From: Variovorax sp. dw_308
GTDB lineage: Bacteria > Pseudomonadota > Gammaproteobacteria > Burkholderiales > Burkholderiaceae_C
DNA length: 64,000 nucleotides
Reading direction: 5' to 3'
Assembly: GCF_019207085.1 (NCBI RefSeq)
Contig: NZ_JAATOM010000005.1
Location: forward strand, 428,914 to 492,913
The notes below the pieces were generated by a model that saw nothing but the letters and a program-made list of their open reading frames with translations, had not been told where the DNA came from and did not search any database. Positions 35,411 through 44,953 of this stretch are shown here, one piece after another; position 1 is the first letter of the stretch; each line of letters starts with the position of its first letter. The position numbers and the translations under genes were made by a program.

Positions 35411-36610
35411 CTATGAGACGCAGCCCACGACCTTGAATTCGACGCGCCGGTCGAGCGCGTCGCGCATGTCGTCGGTGCCGGTGCCGACGATGTTCTCGCG
35501 GAATCCGAGACCGGCTTCCCGCAGCTTGCGCCCGAGCTCCGGCGTTTCCGTCTCCAGCCGCTTCTTCACGACCGTGGCGCGTTGCAGCGACAGCCGGTCG
35601 TTGACCGTCTCGGAACCGGTCTTGCTGGTGTGGCCGGTCACCACCACGCAGGAATCGATCTGTGCGCTCTGGCGCGCAATCTGCCGCAACCACATCGGGT
35701 AGGGGCCGCTGACCCGCGCATCGCCGACGAAGTCTGTCGACCCGGGCTTGAACAGGAACTTGACGCTGAGGTTGTTGGTCGCGAGGCCGAGCCGGGCCAT
35801 CTGCCCGAAGGTCTTCTCCGCGGCCTCGCGCTGGCCGAGCTGGGTCTGGGTCAGGTAGAGGCCGCTGTAGATGCTCATCTGCTGGCCATCCGGGCGCTGC
35901 GACGCGGCCTCGTAGCGCGCCAGCGCATCGGCATAGCGCTTGTCGTTGTAGGCGGCATTGGCATCCGCGAGCAGCGCCGAGGTCGGCAGCCGCTCCAGGT
36001 ACAGCGCGTCCGCCGGCTGCCCGGCCCGGGTCTGCGAAGTGCGGATGTAGCCTTCGACGACGCGGTCCTTCGCGATGACCGGGCTGTCGCGGTAGGCCGC
36101 CGTCGGGTTGGCATTGAGCGCGTTGTCGGCCACGCGGGACGCGGCCTGGGCCAGCACCACGCCGGACCTGATTTCGGTCAGGGCGAGGCTGAGCCGGTAC
36201 TGGCCGGCGCCGGTCCGGGTCAAGGTGCCGTTCAGCACGTACTGCGCGCCGGCGAGGCCGGAGGCGTCGAAGGTCGAGACGGAGAACTGGCGGAAGCGCA
36301 GGCGGACGCGCTCCGCGATGCGCTGCTCGGCCCCCTTGGTGGCATCGGTCTGCTGGCCGCTGGCGCCGTCCAGCAAAGGGTCGATGACGATGGCCTGGGA
36401 GGGCTTGACCTTCGATTCCACCGTCGCCATGAAAGCCGGCAACTTCTGCGTCTGCGCGAACAGGTCGTCGACCGACTGGTCCACCGCCTGCTCGAAGGGC
36501 ACGCCAGTCTCGCGCTCGGAGACATGGGCCGCGCAGGCTGCCAGGGTGACGATGCCGATCAACAGGAGGGTGCGCAGCGTGGCGTGGACTTTGGGGAAGG
36601 CTATCGGCAT
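35411..36610 (-). CDS. OmpA-domain lipoprotein
   Basis: 399-residue outer-membrane or periplasmic lipoprotein. The signal has lipobox LAAC (Cys near residue 24). The middle contains a FlgO/CsgG-like section (AERVRLRFRQFSVSTFD, YVLNGTLTRTGAGQYRLSLAL) and a TPR-like stretch (ADANAAYNDKRYADALARYE). The C-terminus is an OmpA-type peptidoglycan domain (VSGPYPMWLRQIARQ, VVVTGHTSKTGSETVNDRLS, DRRVEFKVVGC). Start 36610 overlaps the end of the cyclase-like gene by 10 bp, so the two are coupled and probably work together as an envelope sensor. The frame upstream to 37267 is a shadow. Confidence 0.82.
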   Translation of the reverse strand: MPIAFPKVHATLRTLLLIGIVTLAACAAHVSERETGVPFEQAVDQSVDDLFAQTQKLPAFMATVESKVKPSQAIVIDPLLDGASGQQTDATKGAEQRIAERVRLRFRQFSVSTFDASGLAGAQYVLNGTLTRTGAGQYRLSLALTEIRSGVVLAQAASRVADNALNANPTAAYRDSPVIAKDRVVEGYIRTSQTRAGQPADALYLERLPTSALLADANAAYNDKRYADALARYEAASQRPDGQQMSIYSGLYLTQTQLGQREAAEKTFGQMARLGLATNNLSVKFLFKPGSTDFVGDARVSGPYPMWLRQIARQSAQIDSCVVVTGHTSKTGSETVNDRLSLQRATVVKKRLETETPELGRKLREAGLGFRENIVGTGTDDMRDALDRRVEFKVVGCVS

Positions 36611-38034
36611 CGGGATCTCAGGGTTTCGGCTTCGGCAGGGGACAGTGGGGCGCCCAGGGAGGCGCGCGAGACGATATCGCTGCATTGGGCGGCGGTGGCG
36701 GCGCGCTTCGCCTCGGTGCGGGCGGACGGATCGCTGCTTGCCGTGGCGGGTGGCCGGGTCTCGGGCTTGCGTGCGGGGTGGTCGGCCAAGGGCGCCGATT
36801 TGGCGGCCACGGCGGCCGGGGCAGACTGCGGCGACGCCGGGGCGGCTGGCAATTCCGACGGGGGGTTCGCAGGCTCGGCGAGCTTCGGTGCTGGCTGCGG
36901 CGCAGGCTGCGGTTGCGGTTGCGGCTGCGGTTGCGGCGATGGCGATGACCTGCCTTGCGGCGCCGCAACGGCCGACGCGGGAACCGTCACGCTCGGCGGC
37001 GTTGCAACCGCGGGCGCCGGCTCCGCAGGCTTCGCCGGCGAGAGCACCAGCGCGCAGAAGCCGAACATCAGCGTGACCACGGCGCTGAGCACGGTCGCCG
37101 CACGGCTGCCCAGCCCGCGCAACAGCTTGCCGGGGCGTGCCCACAGTGCGGCCGGCCACCCTGTCACGCGCATCAAGTCCAGCAACGCAATGGCCACCGC
37201 CAGGCCCAGGCTGGCGAAGAAGCCGATCCGGGTCAGCGAGCCACCGGGAGCCAGGCGCTCCAGCCACGAAATGCCGATGCCCACGAAGGCGGCCAGGGCG
37301 TTGAAGGGCAGGATCCAGGTGCTGATCGTCTTGAGGATCTGCTGCTCGGTCGTCACCACCGGCTCCGGCGCGGTGGAAGCGGCAGGCGCGGCTGGCGCGT
37401 CAGGCTCGGGTTGCGCTGGTGCGGCGACAGGCTTGACGCCATGGCGCGCTTCCAGGCGCATGCGCAATTCCGACGGCGGCCGCGTCAGCAGGAAGGCGCC
37501 CACCTGCCGGCCATCGCCTTCGGTGAAGCTCCCGCTCGGCGCGAACACCGGTCGATAGTCACTCGAAAGGTGGCCCAGCGCATCGCGGAACTCCGCGGAC
37601 GCCTGGATCTGGCCGGCGCTCGCATGCTGCATCACGCGGGCCGCCACATCGACACCATCCCCGAACAGGCTGGGATGGCCGTTGCCGTCCATGCCGGACA
37701 TCACCACGCCCGCATGGATGCCCGCCCGGACCACCGGGGACGCGTCATCGTGCAGCGCGGGCGTCAGCCGGAAGACGGCGGTCATGGCCGCCTCGGCATC
37801 TCGCAGGAAGCCGATGGCGATGCCTTCGCCGGTAGGGAAGAGGGTGTATTCGGTGACCGGAATGCCCGCGAGGATCCTGCGGACCAGCGTCCGAAGCGCG
37901 TCCGGCCAGGCCGGCATGGCCGCGGCGTCCCATTTCAGGTCGCGGGCGGGTTGCAGGTACAGGACGCTGCACACCCAGGAGGGCGGTGGCGCGGCTGCGT
38001 TCACGTTGGCAACTGCTTCGAAAGCCGGTTGCAC
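36601..38034 (-). CDS. Membrane protein with degenerate class III nucleotide cyclase domain
   Basis: 477-residue protein. Residues about 20-190 follow a class III adenylate/guanylate cyclase domain: VRAGIHAGVVMSGMDG and LFGDGVDVAARVMQHASAGQIQAS are good matches. The first metal Asp is not found, the second appears as Glu in PTGEGIAIGF, and the usual Asn of VNxAAR is Asp (VDVAAR). Activity is therefore doubtful. Three hydrophobic segments follow (ILPFNALAAFVGIGISW, FFASLGLAVAIALLDLM, VVTLMFGFCALVL), then a long Pro/Gln/Ala-rich tail (PQPQPQPQPQP). The first usable start is GTG 38034 and has no clear ribosome-binding site, so the N-terminus is uncertain. It is coupled to the OmpA lipoprotein gene. 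Confidence 0.75.
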   Translation of the reverse strand: MQPAFEAVANVNAAAPPPSWVCSVLYLQPARDLKWDAAAMPAWPDALRTLVRRILAGIPVTEYTLFPTGEGIAIGFLRDAEAAMTAVFRLTPALHDDASPVVRAGIHAGVVMSGMDGNGHPSLFGDGVDVAARVMQHASAGQIQASAEFRDALGHLSSDYRPVFAPSGSFTEGDGRQVGAFLLTRPPSELRMRLEARHGVKPVAAPAQPEPDAPAAPAASTAPEPVVTTEQQILKTISTWILPFNALAAFVGIGISWLERLAPGGSLTRIGFFASLGLAVAIALLDLMRVTGWPAALWARPGKLLRGLGSRAATVLSAVVTLMFGFCALVLSPAKPAEPAPAVATPPSVTVPASAVAAPQGRSSPSPQPQPQPQPQPAPQPAPKLAEPANPPSELPAAPASPQSAPAAVAAKSAPLADHPARKPETRPPATASSDPSARTEAKRAATAAQCSDIVSRASLGAPLSPAEAETLRSRCR

Positions 38035-38272
38035 CGTCGGATGGGACTCACGGGAGGGGATGAAGTCGAGGAGGGAATCGGCGGAGGCGCGGATTGTTCA
38101 CATATAGTAACAATCACGATCCTAAGCGCAAAACGGGCTGCCTTGCCGCCTCCGGCCACGGCGGATGCGGGGAAGTCCTGACGGCCTTCGGTGACCTTCG
38201 GAATTCGTCAACGTTCGGCAGTCGAAGAGATCGGGAGCCCAGGGTCTTCGCGTCGTCAAGGCACAGGCTGCC

Positions 38273-39055
38273 TCAATCCGTCAATTCGACCCACACCGGC
38301 GCATGGTCGCTCGCGCCTTCCAGCCCGCGCACCGCCCTGTCGACGCCGGCATTGGTCATGCGTCCGGCTGCCGACGGGCTTAGCAGCACATGATCGATCC
38401 GCAGCCCGGCATCACGCGGCCAGCGGTTGCGCAGGTAGCTCCAGAAGGTGTAGGGCGTCTTGTCCGGGAACTGCCGTTCCAATGCGTCCGTCCATCCCTG
38501 CTTGAGCAAGGCCCGCCATGCAGCGCGGGGCTCGGGTTGCAGCAGCGCGTTGTCCTTCCATGACGCGGTCGAGTAGATGTCGGCATCGGTCGGCACCACG
38601 TTGAAGTCGCCCGCGAGGACCACCGGGTGCCCGGTCTTGATCAGGCTGGCCGCATGCCGGTTCAGGCGCTTGAACCAGGCGAGCTTGTAGTCGAACTTGG
38701 GCCCGGGTTGGGGGTTGCCATTTGGCAGGTAGAGGCAGGCGATGACGATGCCGTCGACCGCAGCTTCGAGGTAGCGGCTTTCGGTGTCGGCCGGCTCGCC
38801 TTTCAACAGGGGCAGGCCGCGTCGCGTTTCCAGCGGCGGCGCCCCGCGCGCGAGGATGGCGACGCCATTCCAGGTGGGCTGGCCGAGCACCAGCGCCTCG
38901 TAGCCCAGCGCCCGCAGTTCCTTCGCCGGAAACGCGGCGCTGGTGCACTTGAGTTCCTGCAGGCAGGCCACGTCGGGCTGCGTCACGTCGAGCCAGGCGC
39001 ACAGCTGCGGCAGGCGATTGACCACCCCGTTGACATTGTACGAGGCGATGCGCAT
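38273..39055 (-). CDS. xthA: Exodeoxyribonuclease III
   Basis: AP endonuclease and 3'-5' exonuclease of base excision repair. 260 residues, normal length. Motifs: MRIASYNVNGVVNRLP at the start, LQELKCT, YLPNGNPQPG, the catalytic GDFNVVPTDADIY, RIDHVLLSP and the terminal SDHAPVWVEL. The acuI-like gene ends 19 bp upstream on the same strand. About 240 bp separates the xthA stop from the divergent-facing cyclase gene end of the next block; nothing was recognised in that gap. Confidence 0.96.
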   Translation of the reverse strand: MRIASYNVNGVVNRLPQLCAWLDVTQPDVACLQELKCTSAAFPAKELRALGYEALVLGQPTWNGVAILARGAPPLETRRGLPLLKGEPADTESRYLEAAVDGIVIACLYLPNGNPQPGPKFDYKLAWFKRLNRHAASLIKTGHPVVLAGDFNVVPTDADIYSTASWKDNALLQPEPRAAWRALLKQGWTDALERQFPDKTPYTFWSYLRNRWPRDAGLRIDHVLLSPSAAGRMTNAGVDRAVRGLEGASDHAPVWVELTD

Positions 39056-39074
39056 GAGCCGCCGGGCCAGCGGG

Positions 39075-40067
39075 TCAGGCCGCGTTCACGTCCACCCGCA
39101 CGCGCCCGCGCACCTGGCCGGCCAGCAGCTTCGACGCGGTGGCGGCAGCGGCGCCGAGGCCGATCGTCTCCGTGTTGGCTTCCAGCAGATCCAGCGGCAG
39201 TTCCCTGGCCAGCCGCGCCCACGCCTCGACCCGCTTCGCATGCGGCGCCATCACGCTGTCCACGCCCGCCAGCGTGATGCCGCGCAGGATGAAGGGCGCA
39301 ACACTGGCCGGCAGGTCCAGGCCCTGCGCCAGGCCGCAAGCGGCCACCGTGCCGCCGTAGCGCAGGCTCGCGCAGACGTTGGCCAGCGTGTGGCTGCCGA
39401 CGCTGTCGACGGCAGCGGCCCAGCGCTCCTTCTGCAGCGGCTTGCCCGGCGCGGACAAGGTGGCGCGGTCGACGATTTCGCTCGCACCCAAGTGCTTCAG
39501 ATATTCGGCCTCGGCGGCACGCCCGGTCGAGGCATGCACCTCGAAGCCCAGCCGGGCCAGCAGCGCGATCGCGATGGTGCCGACGCCGCCGTTCGCGCCG
39601 GTCACGAGCACCGGGCCGTCGGAGGGCTTGACGCCGTGCGCCTGCAGCGCCATCACGCACAGCATCGAGGTGTACCCGGCCGTGCCGATGGCCATGCACT
39701 GGCGCGCGTCGAGCCCTGCGGGCGTCGGCACCAGCCAATCGGCTTTCACGCGGGCCTGCTGGGCGAGCCCACCCCAGTGCGTCTCGCCCACGCCCCAGCC
39801 GTTGAGCAGCACCGCGTCGCCCGGCTTGTAGCGCGCGTCGCTGCTCTCGGCGACGGTGCCGGCGAAGTCGATGCCCGGCACCATCGGGAACTTGCGCACC
39901 ACCGGCGACTTGCCCGTGATGGCCAGGCCGTCCTTGTAGTTGAGCGTGGAGTACGCGACGTTGACGCGCACCTCGCCCTCCGGCAATTGCGCCTCGTCGA
40001 GCGAGGTGATGGCGGCCTGGGTGCTGCCGTCTTCGGCCTTGGTGAGGAGCAGTGCGTCGAAGGTCAT
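39075..40067 (-). CDS. acuI: Acrylyl-CoA reductase-like MDR family oxidoreductase (AcuI/YhdH)
   Basis: Zinc-free medium-chain reductase, NADPH-dependent, reducing acrylyl-CoA or related quinone-like acceptors. 330 residues. Motifs: [18 protein letters not shown] and [15 protein letters not shown] in the catalytic domain, [14 protein letters not shown], and the nucleotide loop [16 protein letters not shown]. These fit AcuI/YhdH rather than zinc alcohol dehydrogenases. Start ATG 40067. Other quinone oxidoreductase activity remains possible. Confidence 0.88.
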   Translation of the reverse strand: MTFDALLLTKAEDGSTQAAITSLDEAQLPEGEVRVNVAYSTLNYKDGLAITGKSPVVRKFPMVPGIDFAGTVAESSDARYKPGDAVLLNGWGVGETHWGGLAQQARVKADWLVPTPAGLDARQCMAIGTAGYTSMLCVMALQAHGVKPSDGPVLVTGANGGVGTIAIALLARLGFEVHASTGRAAEAEYLKHLGASEIVDRATLSAPGKPLQKERWAAAVDSVGSHTLANVCASLRYGGTVAACGLAQGLDLPASVAPFILRGITLAGVDSVMAPHAKRVEAWARLARELPLDLLEANTETIGLGAAAATASKLLAGQVRGRVRVDVNAA

Positions 40068-40312
40068 GTGTCTCTCTGGAATGGATGGAATGTGGACGGA
40101 GCATGCCGCAACGCCTGCGACACGGCCACACCCACAGCCAAATCCGCCGACGACGCGGGGTTGTGCACGCCGCGCCGGGCGCGCATCGTCCTGCTGACGG
40201 ATCGCAGTGTCCCGCGCCGGCCCCTTTTCGCGCAAAATCCCGCCCCCATGTGTTGTGCATGCCGGACGCGCTCGACATTGCTGCGCGCCGTGCCACTCAA
40301 GGAGACCTTGCC

Positions 40313-41371
40313 GTGTCCACGATATTTGCGAGCCCCATCGTCCAGATCAAGCCCCTGGGCTTTCCGTGGGAGACGATCGACCCCTTCCTGTTCTGCGCCT
40401 ACCACGACGACGCCTATCCCCAGGGCAACGGCCAGATGGCCGTGGACGAGGCCCTGCTGGCCGGGCGCAACCTCGGCAGCGACTTCAGCCGCAAGGACGG
40501 CTGGAGCATGTACCACGGCAACCCGGTGCCGGGCTTTCCGGGGCACCCGCACCGCGGCTTCGAGACGGTGACCATCGTTCGCAAGGGCCTGATCGACCAT
40601 TCGGACTCGCTCGGCGCGGCGGCCCGCTTCGGCGGCGGCGACGTGCAGTGGCTCACGGCCGGCAAGGGCATCGTGCATTCGGAGATGTTCCCGCTGATGG
40701 ACGCGGCCGCGCCCAATCCGCTGGAGCTGTTCCAGATCTGGCTCAACCTGCCCGCGCGCAACAAGATGGTGGCGCCGCACTTCACGATGTTCTGGGCCGA
40801 GGACATCCCGCATTTCACCGCCACCGACGAGGCCGGCCGAACCACCGACGTGTCCAGCGTGGCCGGCCGCATCGGCCCGGTCGACGGCAAGCCCGGCGAA
40901 GGCGGCCCGCTCGCGCCGCCACCCGATTCCTGGGCCGCCCAGCCCGACGCCGATGTCGCGATCTGGACTCTGCGCATGTCGCCCGGCGCGCGCTGGACGC
41001 TGCCGGCCGCGACGGGCAAGGGCACGCGGCGGGCGCTTTATTTCTTCAAGGGCCAGTCGGTCCGCATCGCGGGCGAGGAGGTCGATCGCCCCGCGATGGT
41101 CGAACTGCGCGCTTCGGAGGAGGTCGAGCTGGTGAACGGCCCCGACACGGTGTCCGAGTTCCTGGTGCTGCAGGGCCGCCCGATCGCGGAGCCGGTGGCG
41201 CAGTACGGCCCGTTCGTGATGAACACGCAGGCCGAGATCCAGCAGGCGATGCAGGACTTCCGCCGCACCCAGTTCGGCGGCTGGCCGTGGCCTGATCAGG
41301 CGCCGGTGCACGGGCGCGACCCGGCACGTTTCGCCCGGCATCCGGACGGGCGCGAGGAACGACCGGCATGA
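40313..41371 (+). CDS. Pirin family protein
   Basis: Bicupin protein of 352 residues. The N-terminal cupin holds the metal site pattern [13 protein letters not shown] and [10 protein letters not shown], the pirin signature. [14 protein letters not shown] follows, and a C-terminal cupin ends with [22 protein letters not shown]. Some pirins have quercetinase activity, others bind regulators; the role here is open. The open frame extends to 40052, but GTG 40313 has a GGAGA site eight bases before it and gives the family N-terminus, so I chose this non-ATG start. Confidence 0.9.
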   Translation: MSTIFASPIVQIKPLGFPWETIDPFLFCAYHDDAYPQGNGQMAVDEALLAGRNLGSDFSRKDGWSMYHGNPVPGFPGHPHRGFETVTIVRKGLIDHSDSLGAAARFGGGDVQWLTAGKGIVHSEMFPLMDAAAPNPLELFQIWLNLPARNKMVAPHFTMFWAEDIPHFTATDEAGRTTDVSSVAGRIGPVDGKPGEGGPLAPPPDSWAAQPDADVAIWTLRMSPGARWTLPAATGKGTRRALYFFKGQSVRIAGEEVDRPAMVELRASEEVELVNGPDTVSEFLVLQGRPIAEPVAQYGPFVMNTQAEIQQAMQDFRRTQFGGWPWPDQAPVHGRDPARFARHPDGREERPA

Positions 41372-41460
41372 GCGGCCGCTGAATCATTGAAATGGGCGCT
41401 GAGGGTGGACAGCACCCTCCTATTCCGGTGATTCGGTGGACCAGGTGATCCAATAGCGGC

Positions 41461-41679
41461 ATGGAACAACCGCAAGATGTCATACGCCGCCTGAACGAAC
41501 TGGAGATCAAGGCGAGCTATGCCGATGACCTGCTGGACCAGCTCAACATGGTCATCTACCGGCAGCAGCAGCAGATCGACAGCCTCGTCGAACAGGTGGC
41601 GCTGCTGCGGCAGCAAGGCGCAGAAGCCGGCACCGGCGCGCCGCGCAACTTGCGCGACGAGCTGCCGCCGCACTATTGA
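41461..41679 (+). CDS. slyX: SlyX family protein
   Basis: 72-residue coiled-coil protein. The pattern RRLNELEIKASYADDLLDQLN and VIYRQQQQIDSLVEQV, followed by RDELPPHY, is the whole of the SlyX family. Function in the cell is not known. It lies 89 bp after the pirin gene, separated by a small hairpin at 41401-41419. A strong hairpin follows its stop. Confidence 0.93.
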   Translation: MEQPQDVIRRLNELEIKASYADDLLDQLNMVIYRQQQQIDSLVEQVALLRQQGAEAGTGAPRNLRDELPPHY

Positions 41680-41686
41680 GCCCTCA

Positions 41687-41707
41687 GGGCCGGGTCGAAC
41701 CCGGCCC
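41687..41707. terminator. Hairpin after slyX, possible terminator
   Basis: Perfect 9-bp stem GGGCCGGGT/ACCCGGCCC with a 3-base loop, 8 bp after the slyX stop. There is no following T-run, so termination would be incomplete or factor-assisted. Position after a gene end supports the role. The remaining 170 bp before the BON gene shows nothing else clear. Confidence 0.5.
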
Positions 41708-41878
41708 GCCGCACGCGAGGAGCCGCGAGACCGAGCCGCATCACCGAGCCGCGTGCCTGATCGGCATGACGGATCGATGACGTGATTGACCCGCGCTGAT
41801 GCACCGGCGGCGCGGTCCTACAGGCGCTGGCGAATGACCCGGCTTGCCGCTGCGGCCCGGCCATTCGAGCATGCAGGC

Positions 41879-42403
41879 ATGACCTCGAAATCTATCCTCC
41901 CGTTGCCTTTGGCTGCATTGCTGCTGGCCAGCGCGCTGTCGCTGACAGCCTGCGACCACCGCCCGGTCACCGACAACCGCCCCGTGAGCGGGCCCGACCG
42001 CGCGCAAGTGGATGCTGCGATCGACAAGACCCGCGACGCCACCGTCGCCGTCGCGAACAAGGCGGCCGACCTGGCCGAGAAGGCGCGCGACCAGACGGTC
42101 GCCTTCGCCAAGTCGCCCCAGGTGCGCGAGGACGCCAGCAAGGTCGTCGATGCGATGAAGAACGTGGGCACCGTCGCTTCCGCGAAAGTGGACGATGCGG
42201 CGATCACCGCATCCGTCTCGGCCGGCCTCGCCAGGGACACGGAACTGAGCGCGCGCCAAATCAACGTCGAGACGCGCGCGGGCGCGGTCAAGCTGGTCGG
42301 GCCGGCGCCCAGCGCCCAAGCCAAGGCACGCGCCAGCGACATTGCCAGGTCGGTGAGCGGCGTCGCCTCGGTCGACAACCAGCTTGAAGTGCGATCCATG
42401 TGA
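41879..42403 (+). CDS. BON-domain lipoprotein
   Basis: 174-residue envelope protein. A lipoprotein signal ends at LSLTAC (Cys near residue 24). An Ala/Lys-rich helical middle follows (DKTRDATVAVANKAADLAEK), then one BON domain (DAAITASVSAGLARDTELSA, VKLVGPAPSAQAKARASDIA, VASVDNQLEV). BON domains bind phospholipid or peptidoglycan-near surfaces and such proteins often respond to osmotic or envelope stress. ATG 41879 was chosen as it begins the signal; the frame is open a little further upstream. Confidence 0.85.
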   Translation: MTSKSILPLPLAALLLASALSLTACDHRPVTDNRPVSGPDRAQVDAAIDKTRDATVAVANKAADLAEKARDQTVAFAKSPQVREDASKVVDAMKNVGTVASAKVDDAAITASVSAGLARDTELSARQINVETRAGAVKLVGPAPSAQAKARASDIARSVSGVASVDNQLEVRSM

Positions 42404-42421
42404 TCGCCTGGCAGCGCCGCC

Positions 42422-43189
42422 CTACTTCGCACCCTGCGCCTGGACCTGGGCAGCATTCGCGCTGGCAGGGGCTGCCGTCAGCGTCATCAGGATGTCCGCA
42501 TACCAGGCGCTGTTGAGACCTAGCGACTCGTCCAGTTGCAGGTCCCGCGTGCTCATGTCCATGCGCGCGGAATGCACACCCAGCAGCGTCCACGGCAGCT
42601 TGCCGCCGGCGGCCGGGACGCGCTTGACCACCGGCGCCCCGCTGGTGCCCCGGTGGGTGCGTGCATCGGTGAGGAAGAAACCCTGCCCCTGGAAACGCAC
42701 GCCGAAGGCCGACGCCACCACCGCCTGGCGCACCACCGGCAGGTGATGCACCACGTCATGGAAGCCCAGCGGAAAGCCCACGATCAACAGCACGCTGCCG
42801 ACCTCCACCTCATCGAGCGAGCGCGGCAGGTGCCGGGGCGTGAAGGCGAACATCGCGGCATTCGGCGGCAACGCCGCACGCGGGATCTCGATGGCGGCCA
42901 CGTCGATCTCGCCGCCCATGTCGCTGCCCTGGCGCCAGGCGCTCTTGCCGTCCACGTAGAGCCAAACCGAGATGGCGGTGGAGCGTGTCAGGTCGACCGC
43001 GTCGGTGTGCAGCTCGATCTCGATGCGATTGGGGAAATGCTTGGTCGGCGCGTCGATCACCACGTGGCGGCTGGTAACGAAGAAGAGGCGGTCGTCGCGC
43101 TCGAAGAAGAAGCCGCTCGCGCCGGTGAGGAGCCGGTCGCCATCGAAGGTCGAGACGCGGGCGGTGGAAAGGAGCAGCGACTCGGCCAT
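42422..43189 (-). CDS. Trypsin-like serine protease without signal peptide
   Basis: 255-residue protein with a complete catalytic triad: His42 in VTSRHVVID, Asp96 in GGEIDVAAIEI and Ser183 in HRGTSGAPVV. The strand pattern fits a chymotrypsin-fold protease of the DegP/bacterial trypsin-like class, but there is no PDZ domain and no signal peptide. The N-terminus MAESLLLSTARVST leads straight into the fold. It may therefore act in the cytoplasm, or be exported by another route. The gene is convergent with the BON lipoprotein gene, 18 bp apart. Target unknown. Confidence 0.8.
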   Translation of the reverse strand: MAESLLLSTARVSTFDGDRLLTGASGFFFERDDRLFFVTSRHVVIDAPTKHFPNRIEIELHTDAVDLTRSTAISVWLYVDGKSAWRQGSDMGGEIDVAAIEIPRAALPPNAAMFAFTPRHLPRSLDEVEVGSVLLIVGFPLGFHDVVHHLPVVRQAVVASAFGVRFQGQGFFLTDARTHRGTSGAPVVKRVPAAGGKLPWTLLGVHSARMDMSTRDLQLDESLGLNSAWYADILMTLTAAPASANAAQVQAQGAK

Positions 43190-43245
43190 GGGGGACTTTC
43201 AGGTGCCGCCACAGCAGGATCGCTGCGCCGGTGGGTCATTGAACA

Positions 43246-44361
43246 CTAGATCCGCTGCCGGCGCACGTGCTGGCGCCGCCGCTTCTGCCAGCGCGTGAGG
43301 ATCGCGCTGGCGAGCGACGCGACGGCGAAGGCCGCAACCTGCCGGGCCAGCGCCTGCGTCGCCGCGTCGAGGCGCTTCGAGACTTCGCGCTCGGTCTGCT
43401 CGGTGCGCACCACGGCCGCGTTGCCGGCCGGTGGCTGCACGGGCTGCGCCAATGCGTCGGTGCCCGCCTTGTGGACCTGTGCCGCATGCTCGGTGGCGGC
43501 GACCGCCTTGGCGCCGGCCACGGAGCCGTGCGCGTTGGCATAGACCTTGGTGAACTCGGCCCCCAGCAGGAAGATCTGCGCCGCGTAGTAGACCCAGGCC
43601 AGCAGCACCACCAGCGAGCCGGCGGCGGCGAAGGACTCGGTCATGCCGCTCTTGCCGAGATAGAGGCCAATCAGGAATTTGCCGACTTCGAACAGTACCG
43701 CCGTCACTGCGGCGCCGATCCACACGTCGCGCCAGGCGATGGGCGCGGTCGGCATGAACTTGAAGATCATCGCGAACAGCAGCGCGCTCACCGACACCGA
43801 GATCAGGATGTTGACGCCCTGCAGCAGCAGTTCCCAGCCCGGCATCAGCCCGCCTGTCCAGTTGCCCAGCACGGCCAGGCCGGCGCTTACGAGCAGCGAC
43901 ACCATCAGCAGGAAGGCCAGCCCGAGGATCAGGCCGAAGGACAGCACCCGCGCACGCAGCAGCGCCCACACGCCGCTCGGCTTCTCGGAGGCGGGCACAT
44001 GCCAGATGCGGTCCAGGGCGCTTTGCAACTCGGCGAACACGGTGGTTGCGCCGACCAGCAACACGGCGATGCTGATGCCGCCCGCGATGAGGCCGCGCCT
44101 GGGCTCGCTCGCGCTGGCCACCAGGCCCTGCACGGCGGTGGCGCCGTCGTGGCCGATCAGGCCGCCCAGTTGCTCAACGATTTCTCCCTGCACCGCTTCG
44201 CGCCCGAACAGGGCCCCGGCCACGGCGATCACGATGACCAGCAGGGGCGCGAGCGAGAACATCGTGTAGTACGAGATCGCCGCGCCCATGCTCGGCGCAA
44301 AGTCGTCGACCCAGGCCGAGACGGCGTCGCGGCAGAGTTCATACAGTTGCTTCGGGCTCAT
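43246..44361 (-). CDS. YihY/BrkB family membrane protein
   Basis: 371-residue inner-membrane protein of the UPF0761/YihY family. Six helices are seen: FAPSMGAAISYYTMFSLAPLL opens the first, followed by IAGGISIAVLLVGATTVFAEL, VLSFGLILGLAFLLMVSLL, and others. IWHVPASEKPSG, PIAWRDVWIGAAVTAVLFEVGK and WVYYAAQIFLLGAEFTKVYA are family patterns. The last 80 residues are a basic, Ala-rich soluble tail. ATG 44361 has a GGAGG site eight bases upstream; the longer frame to 44607 is rejected. Biochemical function unknown; the old RNase BN label is wrong for this family. Confidence 0.9.
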   Translation of the reverse strand: MSPKQLYELCRDAVSAWVDDFAPSMGAAISYYTMFSLAPLLVIVIAVAGALFGREAVQGEIVEQLGGLIGHDGATAVQGLVASASEPRRGLIAGGISIAVLLVGATTVFAELQSALDRIWHVPASEKPSGVWALLRARVLSFGLILGLAFLLMVSLLVSAGLAVLGNWTGGLMPGWELLLQGVNILISVSVSALLFAMIFKFMPTAPIAWRDVWIGAAVTAVLFEVGKFLIGLYLGKSGMTESFAAAGSLVVLLAWVYYAAQIFLLGAEFTKVYANAHGSVAGAKAVAATEHAAQVHKAGTDALAQPVQPPAGNAAVVRTEQTEREVSKRLDAATQALARQVAAFAVASLASAILTRWQKRRRQHVRRQRI

Positions 44362-44615
44362 TGCGTAACCTCCACGCTGCGAGCGGCTCGGGCGACCGGG
44401 CGGCGCCCAGGGCGTATCCCGCGTTGCGTGAGCAGCCACTGTCCGGCGGCGCACGGCTTGTTGGCGTGCGTCGAACCAGACTCCGCGAGTAGGCCAAAGG
44501 CGCGGGCCGCGAGCGCGACAGCGCGGATGGCGCCGTTCGTCTAGATTCGACGCGGGCCGCTGCCGGTTATTCCAGCGAGCGGCCACCATCCACCACCACG
44601 GAGCCACAGTCCATC

Positions 44616-44924
44616 ATGATCCACGTCGTCGCCATCATCACCGCCAAGTCCGGCCAGCGCGCCCAGGTGCTCGAAGCCTTCGCCGCCAACCGCACGGCGG
44701 TGCTGGCCGAAGCCGGTTGCATCGAATACGTCGCAACCATCGACGCCGCCGGCATGCCACCCTCGCGCGGAACCTTCGGTGACGACACCTTCGTGGTCGT
44801 CGAAAAATGGGAGACGCTGGACGCGCTCAAGGCCCATGCCGCCGCGCCGCACATGGCGGCCTATGGTGCGAAGACGAAGGAGATGCTGGAGAGCCGCGTC
44901 ATCCACGTGCTCTCGCCGGTGTAA
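44616..44924 (+). CDS. Antibiotic biosynthesis monooxygenase (ABM) domain protein, YgiN-like
   Basis: 102-residue dimeric alpha/beta-barrel protein. It starts MIHVVAIITAKSGQRAQVLEAF. The middle DTFVVVEKWETLDALKAHAAAPHM and end GAKTKEMLESRVIHV follow the ABM pattern. Members act as small quinol or anthrone oxygenases, or have unknown roles. It is divergent from YihY by about 250 bp and convergent with the cytochrome c gene. Confidence 0.88.
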   Translation: MIHVVAIITAKSGQRAQVLEAFAANRTAVLAEAGCIEYVATIDAAGMPPSRGTFGDDTFVVVEKWETLDALKAHAAAPHMAAYGAKTKEMLESRVIHVLSPV

Positions 44925-44953
44925 GCGCTCCTCGCCCGCGCGCTGCGCGCCGC

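Noticed and set aside
41401..41419. Small hairpin after the pirin gene as a terminator
   Set aside because: Only a 7-bp stem with no T-run; too weak to call.
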